Assembly (NCBI RefSeq): GCF_036370855.1
Contig: NC_088099.1
Coordinates: forward strand, 18,815,501-18,879,500
Length of the DNA stretch: 64,000 nt
Direction: 5' to 3'
Origin: Dromaius novaehollandiae
Lineage: Eukaryota; Chordata; Aves; Casuariiformes; Dromaiidae
The notes beneath the pieces were generated by a model that saw only the letters and a program-made list of their open reading frames with translations, was not told the origin of the DNA and made no database searches. A program made the position numbers and the translations under genes. This document shows positions 26,801-37,472 of the stretch, one piece after another. How positions within the stretch are numbered: position 1 is the first letter of the stretch; each line of letters starts with the position of its first letter.

Positions 26801-29800
26801 CCTGTAGAAGAGAGAAGGGAACAGGACATCACCATTCAAGGCCTTTTCTGTCTGCAAGCCATGCTGTCTTCAGCCACGTGCCCAAGCCGCTACGGAAGCG
26901 GTGCCCTGTATGGGCTCCTAGGGCTAACAAGCTGCCCCGCAATCACTGTTGCGCAAAAACCAGCATACAGTGCATAGCAAGCATGAATCATCTTGCTTCA
27001 GTAGGACTTACACTGGTGCAGTTGCAATACAGCTGGGGGCAAAGTTGTGGGACAGAAAGACTCAGCAGGACAATAAAAGCTACCAGTATTATAATCGTGG
27101 AACTTCCTGCAACCACTGCAGTGCATAACTTATGTCATTGCTGGAGGTAACATTTGGTCTTCATACAGGTTTACAAAGAGTACTACACAGCATAAAGGCA
27201 CAGGGTCATCTTTATTTAGTAGCACTTTAATGCAGATTAAATGCACTGTCACAAGGGGAAAGAGTACACAGGAAAACTATCAAAGAATGTGTGGACAATT
27301 TCTGGATATCTCATTTAGTCTTTGAGATGCCTTAGTGTTGGCTTGCCAGGTAGCCCCTCTCCCCCTGATTTGTTCACATTTGGGATAAAGACAGCATTCA
27401 CAAACATTCTCATGGAAACATTTAGGAAGATGAGCTGGCTTTGAAACTCTGGATATCTTTCAGCCAGTATCAGATCACTAGGTTGTGCAAGTTCTAGCCC
27501 ACCTTCAGCTCCTTCAGGTATAATAAAAAGTGAAGTCTGCTAAAGCCTGAATATTCCTTCTAGAAGTTTCTAATTCATTGAGCAACAGTGTTTTGAAGCT
27601 TCTTGGTCCTTTCAGCATAGGGTTGGCCACTACATTTCTTTTGCATTTACTAAAAGTGCAGAAAGTTACAAGGTTGCTCTGCTAAAGCATCAGTATTCCA
27701 CCTAGGTCATTATCTTACCCAACATTCCTCCTCCTACTCCTCCAGCACCTGCAAACAAAAAGGTCCTTCTCTAATACTGCAGCACTGTTACCTGTTCTCT
27801 TCTGCAGCCCTAAGACCGCCAAGGGCCCAGTTTCTTTTTTTGATGTCTAGTATTTTAGGTTCCTGAAAATAATTTGTCAATAATATTTTCTCTGTAAAGA
27901 AGTACTTCAAACCTGTCAAAAAGAGACTGACTGAACTTTGCAGAGAACTTAGGCTTCTCAGACAGCAGCATTCTGAACTCGCACACCACCATCCAGATTA
28001 TACCTTACATTTGCTCAGCCTATCGGAGAAAGTTCTCTGTTTTCCTTTCATTACCAACTCAGACTACTAGTCTGCTTTCCCAGATGTAAGGCATAGCAGA
28101 CGAAGCCTGGAGATTGTTACCCACAGATCAAGCCAGAAATCTGTCCTAGCTGTCCATCAGTGGATGTTACCAACGATTTTAACGCTGGCACATCAGGCTT
28201 CAGTGCTCCTCATCAAGGTGAGCCACAAGCTCTACTGACTCAAGTACTACAGTGGTCTATATTTAGCATTTTCAATGAAACTGGAAGGAACAGAAATTCC
28301 ACTTCAAAAGGCTACACTTTCTTTGCTGAGAGAGACCAAACAGTTAGAGAAAACGCACCAGCCACAGCTCATGTACACTAATCTTCTGGACAATCTCTTC
28401 AGCTAATTCAAGGATACTGTTGATGTGCTTTTGAGGAAGCGGAATACAATTCTTAATCAGATAACAATCTTCATACAGATAAAAATCCAATGGTAGAAGA
28501 ATGGAAGGTGAACTCAAAACAGAATGGGCCAGAAGATGGGACAGTACAATATGAAAGCAGGAGACTCGAGGGAAGGGGCCCAATTTTATTCCAAAGAAGC
28601 TACACAGAGTGATGGTGGGGGTACAGAGGGAAGAACGGAGGCACTAACACAACCAAGAAATAACCATATGTCAGTTTTTAAAGTATTGTCACCAGTGTCT
28701 ACACCATCACGAACAGAGCTGTGTTATTTTGAGCAAATTAGTTTATTCCTTAGTACCTATCTGGAAAAGGAAGGGTAATCATGTTTCCATACATCTGTGA
28801 AGTATTTTGACATCATTAGAAGACCTGTACTATAAATACTAGTGATCATTTTCAGCTTTACTTTTATTCAGGGAAGTGGTAAGACAGCTGAAGAAAGTTT
28901 CAAAATCTTAAATGCAACAATGAAGTTATAACAAACAACCACAGTGGGATTCTGTGACAATTCTATTAAAAACTCACTGTGGCACAGTTAGATGTTGCAG
29001 CTGTAAAGTGTATGCAGGACAACACATCACTAGATCTCCTGTAACACTGACAGAGGATGAAGCTGAAATTTGCTATTCTATAATAGTTTTTGCTTACACT
29101 GTCTGATGTTTAGGCTGTCTTTAAACTATACCCGTTTCAGTAACAACTTTAGGATACTTCTCTTTTCTAACTTCTGTGATTCTCCATTTGTCTAGTCACT
29201 TTTTTGGAAGTCGCTTTTGGAACTGCACCATAGACACCAAGTAGAAGTAAATCCTTATTATGCAGATCACTGACCTGAATCTACTGACACTCTTACAATC
29301 TTGCCTGTCAATCCAGCTGTCAGGCAAGCTCATTAAATCTCAGACATGAAGCATACACAATTCTAGATGAGAAAAAAGGTCACGATGCTTTCAAAACGGC
29401 CATTGAAAAACTTCAGCCATCATCTTTCCTCATAGACTATGTGAAACTATTTCTCTATCTCTCTGAAATTGGATGCCAAAACTGAAATCAAAACTACGTC
29501 TAATATGAGGAAAGAAAAAAAGCCACATACAAAAGGCATCTTAACCAGCTGATTGCTACTTCTTAAACACATACTAAACCAATTAATTTGTGCAATGGTT
29601 TGGTTTTTAAAGCTATTACAGGTTTTAGCTCCTTGTGCTTTGGTATCTCCAGTGTAAGTTTTAAGTCAGATTTGAACAGCTATAAACCTTACATTACAAC
29701 CTTACACACCCATTACCTGTAACATAATAACTGTAATTATCAAAACATTTTCACAATGGTATTGCTAAACAAATCACCACACTGATTTTTTACACAGCTG

Positions 29801-32800
29801 TGATGCCACCAGGTTTGCCACTTGTCAGATTTTAAAAATATAGACACTCCCTTCTTGAGCCTTGGACAGCTTAGGTTGAAATTTTCACAAAACCACATTA
29901 TTATTCTGCACATATTAGAGAAACATGATTAAAAATAGGGGGAAAAAAAATCACTCCAAAATCAAAACCTAATTCAGATCAGATGGCAGAGCTGGATTAC
30001 CAGCTGCAACACGCAGCTTGACAATACACAGCTACATCAGAATGTGGCAAGACGTATTTCAAACAGTTGCTCCTTTTATTAAAGGAGAGGCAGAGACTTG
30101 GGGGGTTGGAAGGGTTGTTTGTTTTTAAAATCCCCCCCTTTTTTAAGCAGTTCAGAAAACAGGTAGATAAGGAGTAAAAATGTAACTAGAGCTTTCTGGG
30201 AGCAACTTTGTTTGGTACTCCTCCCCCCCACAAAAAAAAAGAAACAGAAAGACCAGCCTAATGAGGTGGCAAGCCCAGAAGTCACAAACATTAGCAGGAA
30301 GTTACTACAGCACCTAAACAATGGAAAAGATGGACTTACATATAATTCATTATTCGTACCTTCCAAATATTTAGAGACCTTCTCCATTCGAACTGCCGTA
30401 TGGTAAGGAATGAATAGAAAGATGCAATGTTTAGCTTTAAAATCATTTATAGAAAACAAGCCCAAAAAATCTGGAGTTGTGATTATTAGTAGTACAAAGG
30501 AAGTTATTTGTCCGAACCTGAGGTTAGGTCAGATCCTCTTTTCTTTTTATCTTCTACTATTTCATAGAACGGGCCTATTACTTGTAGTAATTCTTCAACT
30601 TTGTCCGTCATTGGCATACTCTCAAGAATCTGCACAAGTCCAAAATACGAAGCATCTCATGAAACAGCATTTCAATGATTCATTCACTTCAAATGATTTC
30701 ACAAATTTCTGGTCACTGTAAAACTTTCACTAAGTCTCTTAACACACTCTGAAATTTTAAGAAAACAACATACACAAGCCATATTTACCAAATAAGAACC
30801 TTAACTAGCTGTAATAACTTTTTTTTTTGGCAGAGAGAAGACAGGAGAGCTAACGGATACAAAGTTCTATTTAATGGAGGCAAATACATTATTTCATCAA
30901 ACTAAAACAATCCAAAGTTTGACAGGCTGCTCTGATCTGATGGAATTTCTTTTGTAGACAGCCTTCCCATGGATAAAATGAAACTGAAAGACTTTTTTGT
31001 CAGATCCTTCTTATTTGTCAAACCTTATCATCTTTGATGGCATAAGGACCAGATCAAGAAGGGCCCTACTGAGTCCATCTAACTCACCAGCTGCAAGTTA
31101 TAGCATAACTCACTTAGCAGGCAAAATGTAAAATAAAGAATAAAACCCAGACAAAAGATCACAAAAAGGAACAGAGTAGAGCAAAACAGGGATAGTAAAA
31201 AGACACACTTAGAGCAAACTAGAGCCAAGTTCTGCTCTTGAAATGAACTGCAGCTTTTCTTTTGATTAAGAAAAATCTTCATTTACAAAACAAATACCTT
31301 TGATCATCTGACAGGAACACTCTCTTGCATTGAAAATACATTAGACAGAAGAAATACACTTTTTAAGTAATATTAAACTCTTATGTTATTGTCCCATTCT
31401 AGTTTTTAAATCCTTTAAACTGATAGCCTTGTTCCTCCTTCACTTCCCCCCCCCCCCTTTTTTTTTTTTTTTAAGTGGCAATAACTGTAGGAAAAGATCC
31501 AGGTAACATCTATACTACACCTCCTACCCAAGAAGAGCTCCAGGAAAAATTACAGAAGGAGGTAAGAGCTACAGAACACCCTGTTCAAATGAAAGCACCA
31601 AGCAGGTCACTAAGAAGCAGTAGCAAAAGCTATAGCATTACTTCACAAGGCAGGAGGTTTATCTGTTAACCAGCCTGCACAAGTCAACACCTACAACCCA
31701 ATCAAAGATGCCAAGAAACAGAGCTTGCATCAAACTGCAGTTTAATTGCCACTTCTCTGATCCATTTAGTGTAGTCCTAGAAACAATTCACTCTGTATTT
31801 GTTAGAGGGAAATACAGTACTCATATGAAGCTGGAAGTTAGCCAGAAATGTTTTCCCCCCCAAAAAAACACCTTCAGTAACACTGAAATTAAAAAAAAAT
31901 CCTATTCTAGCATAACACGCTTGTATTTATACCTATATCCTGCACTGTAAAAATCTTACTTTAACAGAAACTGTATGCCAAGTGCTTTACAACTAAAAGT
32001 ACTTAGCTGAGCAGGAAAAAAAGCAAATAGCCCCAGAAACAAAGTAACTGCTTACTCATATAGCCACTGTGCATAATATGCAATTTTAAGATTTAAAAGT
32101 GTAAAATAAGTTATTATGCATCTAGGATTACTGTTTTTTCAGGTGCTAGACAACTCATATGAAGAGGTTTGCTTTAAATTAGAAACACCATACAGTGTTG
32201 ATGTTTCTTATGCTAACATATCAGTATTTTATGACTCATTTCTAAGACAAAGCAAGACAAAAATAATATAATTGAAGTGAAATTAAGTAGTATTAGAATA
32301 CAGAATTTCAAGAATGTCATTTTGGAGAGAAATTTACTTTAAACAAGACGTCCTGAATTCAGATTCATCCTAGCCAGGACTAAGATACATCTGCTCATCA
32401 CCTACCAGCATATCGAAATCTCACCTAGACACATTCTTCCCCAACAGCAACAATTTTCAGGACTACCACATGAGGGGAAGAGATGCCAAAAAGGTTACAA
32501 TACATGCTCTATGTGATTGGGTAATCTGATACATGTATAGCCCAGACACAATATGCAAATGCCATGGACATGTCCTGGAAAAAATAATTGGAAAAATGGC
32601 AGCCTTACATAGCCGTAAATAAAATTCTGTGGTATGAGTGTACAAATGGATTTTCCAAACATGGGTACCTATACAGTCCTTACACAGCAACAGTAGAATA
32701 CCCACAGCAATACAATGAAGATTAGTGCAATATGTGCTGATATAACAGCCCAATGGATCCATTTGAAATGCATTTCCATTGACATTTCAAACAGATCAAT

Positions 32801-35800
32801 TGGGTTGGAAAAGCTGAAGCTAGTATTTCAAAGGTGAGGATTGAAGCAGCAGCATGCAGGGTAAACAGATCCCCAGTTTCAAAGCTGAGTGAGGCCAGAT
32901 GTCATTTCCTCTCCAGTCCCTACATACAAGATCTGTACAGAGGTAGAATATTTGTGTTTCATTAGGGTTAAGTAGACTTCATCACAGGAGACTTGCTTGT
33001 TTCCTTTAGAACACCACACATTTTCCATCTAATTTTAGTGTCCGTGATAGAAACAACTGATGCACTGAGGAGAATAGGCTGCCCCACTGAAATATCAATA
33101 AACTTTGTAAAAGTGAAGTTACACAATAAAGCACTAAATCTTGCATTCCCCACTCAAAAGTAACTGTTAGAGTTTAGTGTGATTTTTGACCCAATGCAAA
33201 TGAACAAAATTTGGCCTCCTGTGTTCTCAGGAGTCTTTTTTGTTTTTCTCATTTTAAAGCAGCTACAGTAACACCAGTACTAACTAAATCAACCAAAATT
33301 ATGAAGGGGTGGAGGCAGGGGAGAGGAAACACTAGTCAAACTTCTTTTCTAGTCTAGCTTCTTATCTAGTAAAAACATAATGATTGGTACAACAGAAGTT
33401 AAGTGTTCTAGTAAACCTGTTAAGATACTGACCTAGGAGAAAAGCAAGTGTATTCAGAGTGAAGCTGATATTTTCCCTCCTTGATGCTAACCTCGTAATA
33501 CATTACAGTTATATTTTTTTAATCTGGATTGATTGGATTTACTGGATTGACAGTAAATAATCTTTAAACCAGAAAGGCCACCTAGAAGAGCTGCAGCAAA
33601 AGGACTGCAGTGAAAAGAGTTAGTTAATGAAAAACCAGAAACTTTAACCCTGAATGTTTTAGTTAACTCTTTAATTCATGCTTAGCTTAGTGACTAAAAA
33701 TGTTTACAAATTACAAATCTATTCACAAAAAGAGAGACCAAAACCCAAACTACTCCATTCTAAATATCTGACACCAAATATACAGGGAATATTTTCATGA
33801 CATGTACAGAAGTCTCAGGCTGAAGAGTTCTTCTTGAAAATTCAAAGACGATTAAGTTTAAATACTTGATTATACTCATCCCTCCAGTCACGCAAGCGAT
33901 ATTCTTGTTCATAAAGTATTTCTGGAGTGTTTTTCTCCCCCCACCCTGATAAGGATCTCTTACCTGTCCCAACTTCGAGAACAGACAAGTCTGCAGTAAA
34001 TTCAGCTTTTATTTTGTTGTACTTTAAGTTCCTCTCTTTCCCTATAGTTCCCCTTACCATGATTTCAATACTGTACTTTCTTTAGATCTCTCATTTAAGC
34101 TTCATGTCAACTAGTTCCCCAGAGCTCTCATGTTTCTCTGAAAACAATCCACATTCAATAGCTTTGGAGGGAAAGACAGAATTTTCTTCTCCCCACAGAC
34201 AAAAAAGCATAATACTGAAATTTAACAAGTTCACATAGGGAATAAGGACTCATTTGGAGCTTTGATATGTGTCAGAGAGAACCTCCTCATATTCACTAAT
34301 TTATTTCTGGGATATTTATTCTAGGAGACACCTTCCACTCATTAATAAACTTACCTTTTTCATTTCTTCAACATATGCTATCATGGCTTCTTCTTTGGAC
34401 ATATCTCCCAAGGCACTCCAGGCATCCCTAGGAAAGAAAGCCACTTACATCTTCAAAATTTGCAAGGCCTACTTGAGTTATTTTCAGCCTGGCATTAAGT
34501 AGGTCAGTTATATAACACCCAAAGTTTTGTTGTATTTTATTTGTATCAAAAACAGTTAGGAAAATTAAGTCCAAACATATGATTTGCTAAGATAATCAAA
34601 CAGTAGGACATCAACAAAGAAGCAACAAACCCAATGGCCTGGGCACTGAACAGTTCCTCATTGATCAGCTATGATCTCATACTCAATAAATTTTTAAAGA
34701 GCTAGGAACTGACGAAAGACACGTTTCCCTTCTTCTTTGGGTGATTTTTTTAAGACACCCTGTTGAAGAAAAAGTAGGCCCAAATGCTTCAGCTGACACT
34801 TACAAATAGTTGTCAGTGGTTTTGAACAGGTTACCAGAAAGAGGTGTTGTCCTTTGCATCTGAATTTAGCACTTGTGGAAAGATGAATCTGTCTAACAGG
34901 CGCAACAGTCAAATCACCCCCACGACAATAGCTACTGATGGCCTAAAAGTCTCCCCCTCTCCAATTCTGGAAGGCCAAAATTGGAAACAAATCTATTAAT
35001 ATCACAGACGGAATCCGTCAGAACAAGGGCTGGAACAAAACATTTCTTTACTCAGTCTTGCACTGGATTTGACACTGTCCCTTCCCCTTGCCAGACTGTC
35101 CCACATAAAGCAAAACCCCAAGGCTGGTGGCTCACATTTCAGCTACAAGCAATCAGGTGAGTGGAAGCTTACAGCCACAGTCTTCTGCAAACATACTCCC
35201 TTCTCCCTCAGCTGGAGAAACCAGGGAAAAAAAAGTCTAAGGACTTATTTCACAAATCCTAAAAGACTCTTACCACGTGGACAGCAATACCACGTGCTCT
35301 CTAAAAGAAATTAAAATTATAAAAAATAAACAAAATGTTGATATGTCTTTTCAAATAGATCTTAGAAATTAGGTGAGTCAGGAGTTTTCCCAGCTTGAGC
35401 AAAATAGTAATAATGTGAAGTCCTGCCACTGAGCAGACAAATTAGAAAGATACATAAACCAGACCTATGCCCGAGAGGTTGAAAGCCATTAACACAACTT
35501 CATTAAGCACCTATTTTCTTCAGAGTCACATCATACATGAAAACCAGAGAAGAGAGAATTCTGGACAGACACTCGTCCACATCATACATTTTGCAGAGCA
35601 CCTATACTTTGGTTCTACAATGTGCGATAAACAGTGCAGAGGTAAGATGATGGGTTTGTCCAAGAAGAACCTGCTCACCTGCAAAACATACGGGAATGCT
35701 TTCACCTGCAACTCTGAGAAGTCATAAATTATCTGAGCTAGAGTTGGAACACAAGAAAAAAATTCAAGCAAAGGACTGGAATACTCTTATTTAAAAAGAA

Positions 35801-37227
35801 CAGACTCACTAAACTCTTCCTCCGAGTGCTACTCTTCTAAATGTCTCCACTCAAAGCATTTAAAAAAACCAAACAAACACACAAAAAAAACCACAGTTCA
35901 TGAAAAATTACCATTTATATCTACCAATCGGATCCCAAAATCCAGGTCTTGGAATGTTACAGGGTCCTTGGGTGGCTTGCTTATAAAAACTATAGAACTT
36001 CAGCATCATTTCATTTGTTGGCTGGAATGAACCTAGTGAAAACATTTTAAAATACAATTTAATTGGCATCAAGAATATTAACCAGTATGTTACAAGCTTA
36101 GGACTTCCGTGAGAAAATAGTCTGCAGTTCTCTACGACCTGATTCTTGGCAGTACAATTCAAGTCAATTCTCGAATCATACCTGCTGAGAATATTTACCT
36201 TACAAACAATAAGTTTCAGATCAAATGTAAGGGACTATAGCTTTTCTTTTTTTTTAAACTGGGGAGACTAAAATTAGAAGTAGACTAACAAGTAACAAAG
36301 AGCAAGCCTCCTTTCACTCAGTTTAAAGGGACAGATTCACCTCTCAGTAAATAGTAGGTCACGAGTCATCTTACTGTTACAAGGAGTAACTTACTGCAAG
36401 ATGCCAGAATTAAGGGGAAAAAGAAAGAGCCAAAATATCCAGCAACCTTCTCTGTTGTTTTTGTTTACTTTGGGTATCTGACAGCACTTTCAGGAACAGT
36501 TTCACTGCTTCTCCTGTTTTTGTTTTCTCTTCTTCCTTTGTGGAAGAAATATTTATAGACACAAGAAATGTAAACACAAAAGTGGAACAACTGGCAGAGG
36601 AGAGGATTCAGATCCAATCCATTAAATGAACTATTTTCAAGTTGAAGTCTAGTCATTAAAGGAAGTTTACAGGGATTTTCAAATTAGTACTGCAAAAAAA
36701 AAAAAAAAGAAAAAGAAAAAAAACCCCTTTTTTCTTATACCAGAATAATGATGTAATAAGTGACCTGTTTATTACACCTATCGAAAAGACACACCCCGAT
36801 TTTCCATTTCACTTTCTTTTTTAAAAAAAAAAAAAAGAAAAAAAAAACTTTTAACAGAGGAGACAGCAATACGAGCTCCGAAGCCCTCAGACCAGCTCCG
36901 GGACTGCGCAGACCCTCCTCCTGCCTCCACGGCCGGGAGCCGCGGGCCGGGCGGGCGCCGCTCAGCGCCCCCCTCCAGGGACCCGCCGCAGGAGCGTCCC
37001 CGGCGGCCGGGGGGCCCCGCGGCGGCACCGCCCCAGGAGCGCGGCGCTGGGGCAGCGCGGAGGCCCAGGCTCGCAGCGGCCCTGCCGCCTCGCAGGCGCC
37101 AGCCGGGCCCGAGCCGGCGCAGGGTGCCGCAGCCGCCGCGCCCGCACTCACCGTTCTTGGGCAGGCTCTGGATCACCTTCACGGCCGCCTCGAACCTGGT
37201 GGCGTGCACCGAGCCGGTCTCCGCCAT
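8849..37227 (-). CDS. ACBD5: ACBD5, acyl-CoA-binding domain protein 5 (whole coding span, 13 exons)
   Basis: Complete spliced gene. Coding exons are 37152-37227, 35912-36032, 34355-34427, 30518-30629, 30360-30392, 19786-19923, 18816-19016, 18000-18106, 15704-15980, 14178-14377, 12462-12512, 12040-12149 and 8849-8861. They total 1512 nt (503 aa plus stop), all phases agree, and introns are GT-AG. The protein is a tail-anchored peroxisomal membrane protein that binds very-long-chain acyl-CoA and tethers peroxisomes to ER VAP proteins. Visible parts: ACB domain about 8-97 with YKQAT (42-46) and KWDAW (65-69); acidic stretch about 158-178; FFAT-like motif around EVYCDSME (274-281); coiled coil about 413-442; membrane anchor about 475-494 with a basic end KRRKLN. 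Human isoforms are of similar length (about 490-535 aa). The ATG at 37225-37227 has a strong Kozak context (G at -3, G at +4), and no in-frame upstream ATG was found. Confidence 0.96.
10100..10610 (+). mobile_element. CR1 LINE fragment (3' portion)
   Basis: The sequence follows the CR1 3' region as remembered from sauropsid copies. From about 10160 it reads like 'gtgtccaaaactcaaaaaggatgttga', and near 10215 like 'agagccaccagaacaatcacaggattgga'. About 10290 resembles the 'aagaggattaagaggtgacctggt' block, and 10560-10605 the 'gaggtcagagtagaggatca' end block. It is heavily diverged and indel-ridden, so the insertion is old. It lies opposite in sense to ACBD5. The boundaries are approximate. Confidence 0.8.
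10445..10477. repeat. Perfect 15-bp inverted repeat with 3-nt loop
   Basis: Left arm 10445-10459 and right arm 10463-10477 are exact reverse complements separated by AAG. It sits inside the CR1 fragment, at a place where I recall no such palindrome in CR1. Confidence 0.9.
10696..10721. repeat. 13-bp exact tandem duplication
   Basis: Two identical adjacent copies of agcttcacataag, in ACBD5 intron 12 just beyond the CR1 fragment. Confidence 0.9.
12040..12149 (-). CDS. ACBD5: ACBD5 exon 12 (membrane anchor)
   Basis: Encodes residues 464-500, beginning [12 protein letters not shown] and running through a hydrophobic segment with WPFIAQWL to the basic YLQRKRR. This is the tail anchor that places ACBD5 in the peroxisomal membrane; the mammalian counterpart also opens with PSWWPFE. 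The acceptor is CTTAG and the donor AG|GTAAAG. Confidence 0.95.
12462..12512 (-). CDS. ACBD5: ACBD5 exon 11 (51 nt, linker)
   Basis: Seventeen complete codons (residues 447-463, [17 protein letters not shown]) form a Ser/Pro/Thr-rich linker between the coiled coil and the anchor. It begins and ends on codon boundaries, so skipping would keep the frame. Intron 11 beside it is only 312 nt. Confidence 0.93.
12513..14177 (-). other. ACBD5: ACBD5 intron 10
   Basis: A 1.7-kb AT-rich intron. No transposon or conserved element is recognised. Confidence 0.8.
14178..14377 (-). CDS. ACBD5: ACBD5 exon 10 (coiled coil)
   Basis: Encodes residues 380-446. A Gly-rich stretch with GERWGSDRG is followed by [17 protein letters not shown] and LQRLHMLE, a heptad-like coiled coil strongly resembling human ACBD5. 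The acceptor is ACATAG and the donor CAG|GTAAAA. Confidence 0.95.
14378..15703 (-). other. ACBD5: ACBD5 intron 9
   Basis: A 1.3-kb intron with nothing recognised. Confidence 0.8.
15704..15980 (-). CDS. ACBD5: ACBD5 exon 9 (longest coding exon, low-complexity linker)
   Basis: Encodes residues 288-380, beginning [11 protein letters not shown] and ending [12 protein letters not shown]. The N-terminal half diverges from the mammalian sequence I remember. The end, with [11 protein letters not shown] and VRRGRG, matches well. Probably disordered. It starts on a codon boundary and ends after one base. Confidence 0.93.
15981..17999 (-). other. ACBD5: ACBD5 intron 8
   Basis: A 2.0-kb intron. It contains a - strand open frame at 16541-16822 with a hydrophobic stretch and a Cys/Ser-rich part, without a recognised family. 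No transposon is recognised. Confidence 0.8.
18000..18106 (-). CDS. ACBD5: ACBD5 exon 8 (FFAT-like VAP-binding motif)
   Basis: Encodes residues 252-287, including [17 protein letters not shown]. The EVYCDSME core with acidic/serine flank is the FFAT-like motif by which ACBD5 binds VAPA/VAPB at the ER. The motif is intact, so the tethering role is probably conserved. The acceptor is CATACAG and the donor GAG|GTAAGA. Confidence 0.95.
18107..18815 (-). other. ACBD5: ACBD5 intron 7
   Basis: A 709-nt AT-rich intron. Nothing else is seen. Confidence 0.85.
18816..19016 (-). CDS. ACBD5: ACBD5 exon 7
   Basis: Encodes residues 185-252, starting [17 protein letters not shown] and including IVTNG, which aligns with the mammalian middle region. 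A Glu/Lys-rich stretch ([14 protein letters not shown]) follows. Likely disordered or helical linker. Acceptor TTTACAG, donor AAG|GTATTG. Confidence 0.93.
19017..19785 (-). other. ACBD5: ACBD5 intron 6
   Basis: A 769-nt intron. Nothing else is recognised beyond a short A-run near 19297. Confidence 0.85.
19786..19923 (-). CDS. ACBD5: ACBD5 exon 6 (acidic tract)
   Basis: Encodes residues 139-185, including [19 protein letters not shown] and then [17 protein letters not shown]. The [17 protein letters not shown] block is practically the mammalian sequence. The acidic tract is expanded by a GAA/GAAGAA run. The donor is G|GTATGT. Confidence 0.95.
19924..30359 (-). other. ACBD5: ACBD5 intron 5 (10.4 kb)
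   Basis: This is the largest intron. It holds short simple repeats: an alternating TA/CA stretch near 22900, T17 at 24583-24599 and C11-A23 at 25491-25524. Isolated open frames (for example 21958-22224 on the - strand and 24957-25385 on the + strand) have no recognised family. No nested gene or definable transposon was identified. Confidence 0.75.
25491..25524. repeat. C11-A23 homopolymer junction
   Basis: Eleven C run directly into twenty-three A, in ACBD5 intron 5. It may be a poly(A) relic or a microsatellite; no source copy is evident alongside. Confidence 0.95.
30360..30392 (-). CDS. ACBD5: ACBD5 exon 5, 33-nt microexon
   Basis: On the - strand, CGGCAG is followed by 33 nt and then G|GTACGA. 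It completes a valine codon, reads [10 protein letters not shown] and leaves one base for the next exon. The mammalian protein has VRLEKISKCLE here. Both borders have the same phase, so skipping removes 11 residues without a frameshift. Confidence 0.92.
30393..30517 (-). other. ACBD5: ACBD5 intron 4 (125 nt)
   Basis: A very short intron. Its donor reads CAG|GTTCGG, off-consensus at +3 and +4; the acceptor is CGGCAG. If retained, the frame stops after four residues. Confidence 0.88.
30518..30629 (-). CDS. ACBD5: ACBD5 exon 4
   Basis: Encodes residues 91-128, beginning [19 protein letters not shown] and continuing [18 protein letters not shown]. It covers the end of the ACB helical bundle and the segment after it. 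Human has IIETMPMTEKVEELLRVIG here. The three-lysine KKKR differs from the human KKSGRSS as remembered. Confidence 0.95.
30630..34354 (-). other. ACBD5: ACBD5 intron 3
   Basis: A 3.7-kb intron with homopolymer junctions C12-T15 (31446-31472) and C7-A7 (31855-31868). No nested gene or definable transposon is recognised. Confidence 0.8.
31446..31472. repeat. C12-T15 homopolymer junction
   Basis: Twelve C followed by fifteen T, flanked by the short inverted pair cactt/aagtg. Confidence 0.9.
34355..34427 (-). CDS. ACBD5: ACBD5 exon 3 (ACB domain)
   Basis: Encodes residues 66-90: the end of KWDAW, then [21 protein letters not shown]. The KWDAW tract helps bind the acyl-CoA nucleotide in ACB-domain proteins. 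Acceptor TTCCTAG, donor AAG|GTAAGT. Confidence 0.96.
34428..35911 (-). other. ACBD5: ACBD5 intron 2
   Basis: A 1.5-kb intron with nothing recognised. Confidence 0.85.
35912..36032 (-). CDS. ACBD5: ACBD5 exon 2 (ACB domain core)
   Basis: Encodes residues 26-66: [20 protein letters not shown], then TQGPC and [12 protein letters not shown]. It has the canonical YKQAT of acyl-CoA-binding domains (Y42, K43). Only conservative differences from mammals are apparent. Acceptor CACTAG, donor TG|GTAATT. Confidence 0.97.
36033..37151 (-). other. ACBD5: ACBD5 intron 1
   Basis: A 1.1-kb intron. The exon-1 end is GC-rich CpG island; two interrupted A-runs (about 36694-36722 and 36824-36847) lie at its AT-rich edge. 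Confidence 0.85.
37152..37227 (-). CDS. ACBD5: ACBD5 exon 1 (start codon)
   Basis: The ATG at 37225-37227 opens [20 protein letters not shown], then SLPKN and one base of the next codon before GTGAGT. Human has [20 protein letters not shown]. Kozak context is strong (G at -3, G at +4). The frame stays open upstream but only with a GTG, so I do not extend it. Confidence 0.96.
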
Positions 37228-37404
37228 GTCCCCCAGCCAGCCGCCGCCTCCTGCCCCGCCGCCGCGCTGCTTCCCTCGCCGCGGCGCCTGCAGCCGACTG
37301 CACGGGAGAGGGCAGAGCCGGGCCGGGCCGAGCGCCGCCACCCCGCGCCCCCTCGGCGGCGGGGCGTGGAGCCCGGGGCGGGGAGCCCAGGCAGGCCCGC
37401 CGCC

Positions 37405-37472
37405 CGCCCCGCTCCCCCCTTCGCGCCCTACCGCCCCCCGCCCCGCTCCCCCCTTCGCACCCTGCCGCCCCC
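37405..37472. repeat. 34-bp tandem duplication in the ACBD5 promoter
   Basis: Two adjacent 34-bp GC-rich copies (37405-37438 and 37439-37472) differ at two positions. They lie about 180 bp upstream of the ACBD5 start codon and contain repeated CGCCCC-type boxes that could bind SP/KLF factors. Confidence 0.8.

Noticed and set aside
37228..37341. N-terminal extension of ACBD5 upstream of the ATG
   Set aside because: The frame is open but its first codon is GTG, not ATG. The composition is low-complexity and the ATG at 37225-37227 matches the family start.
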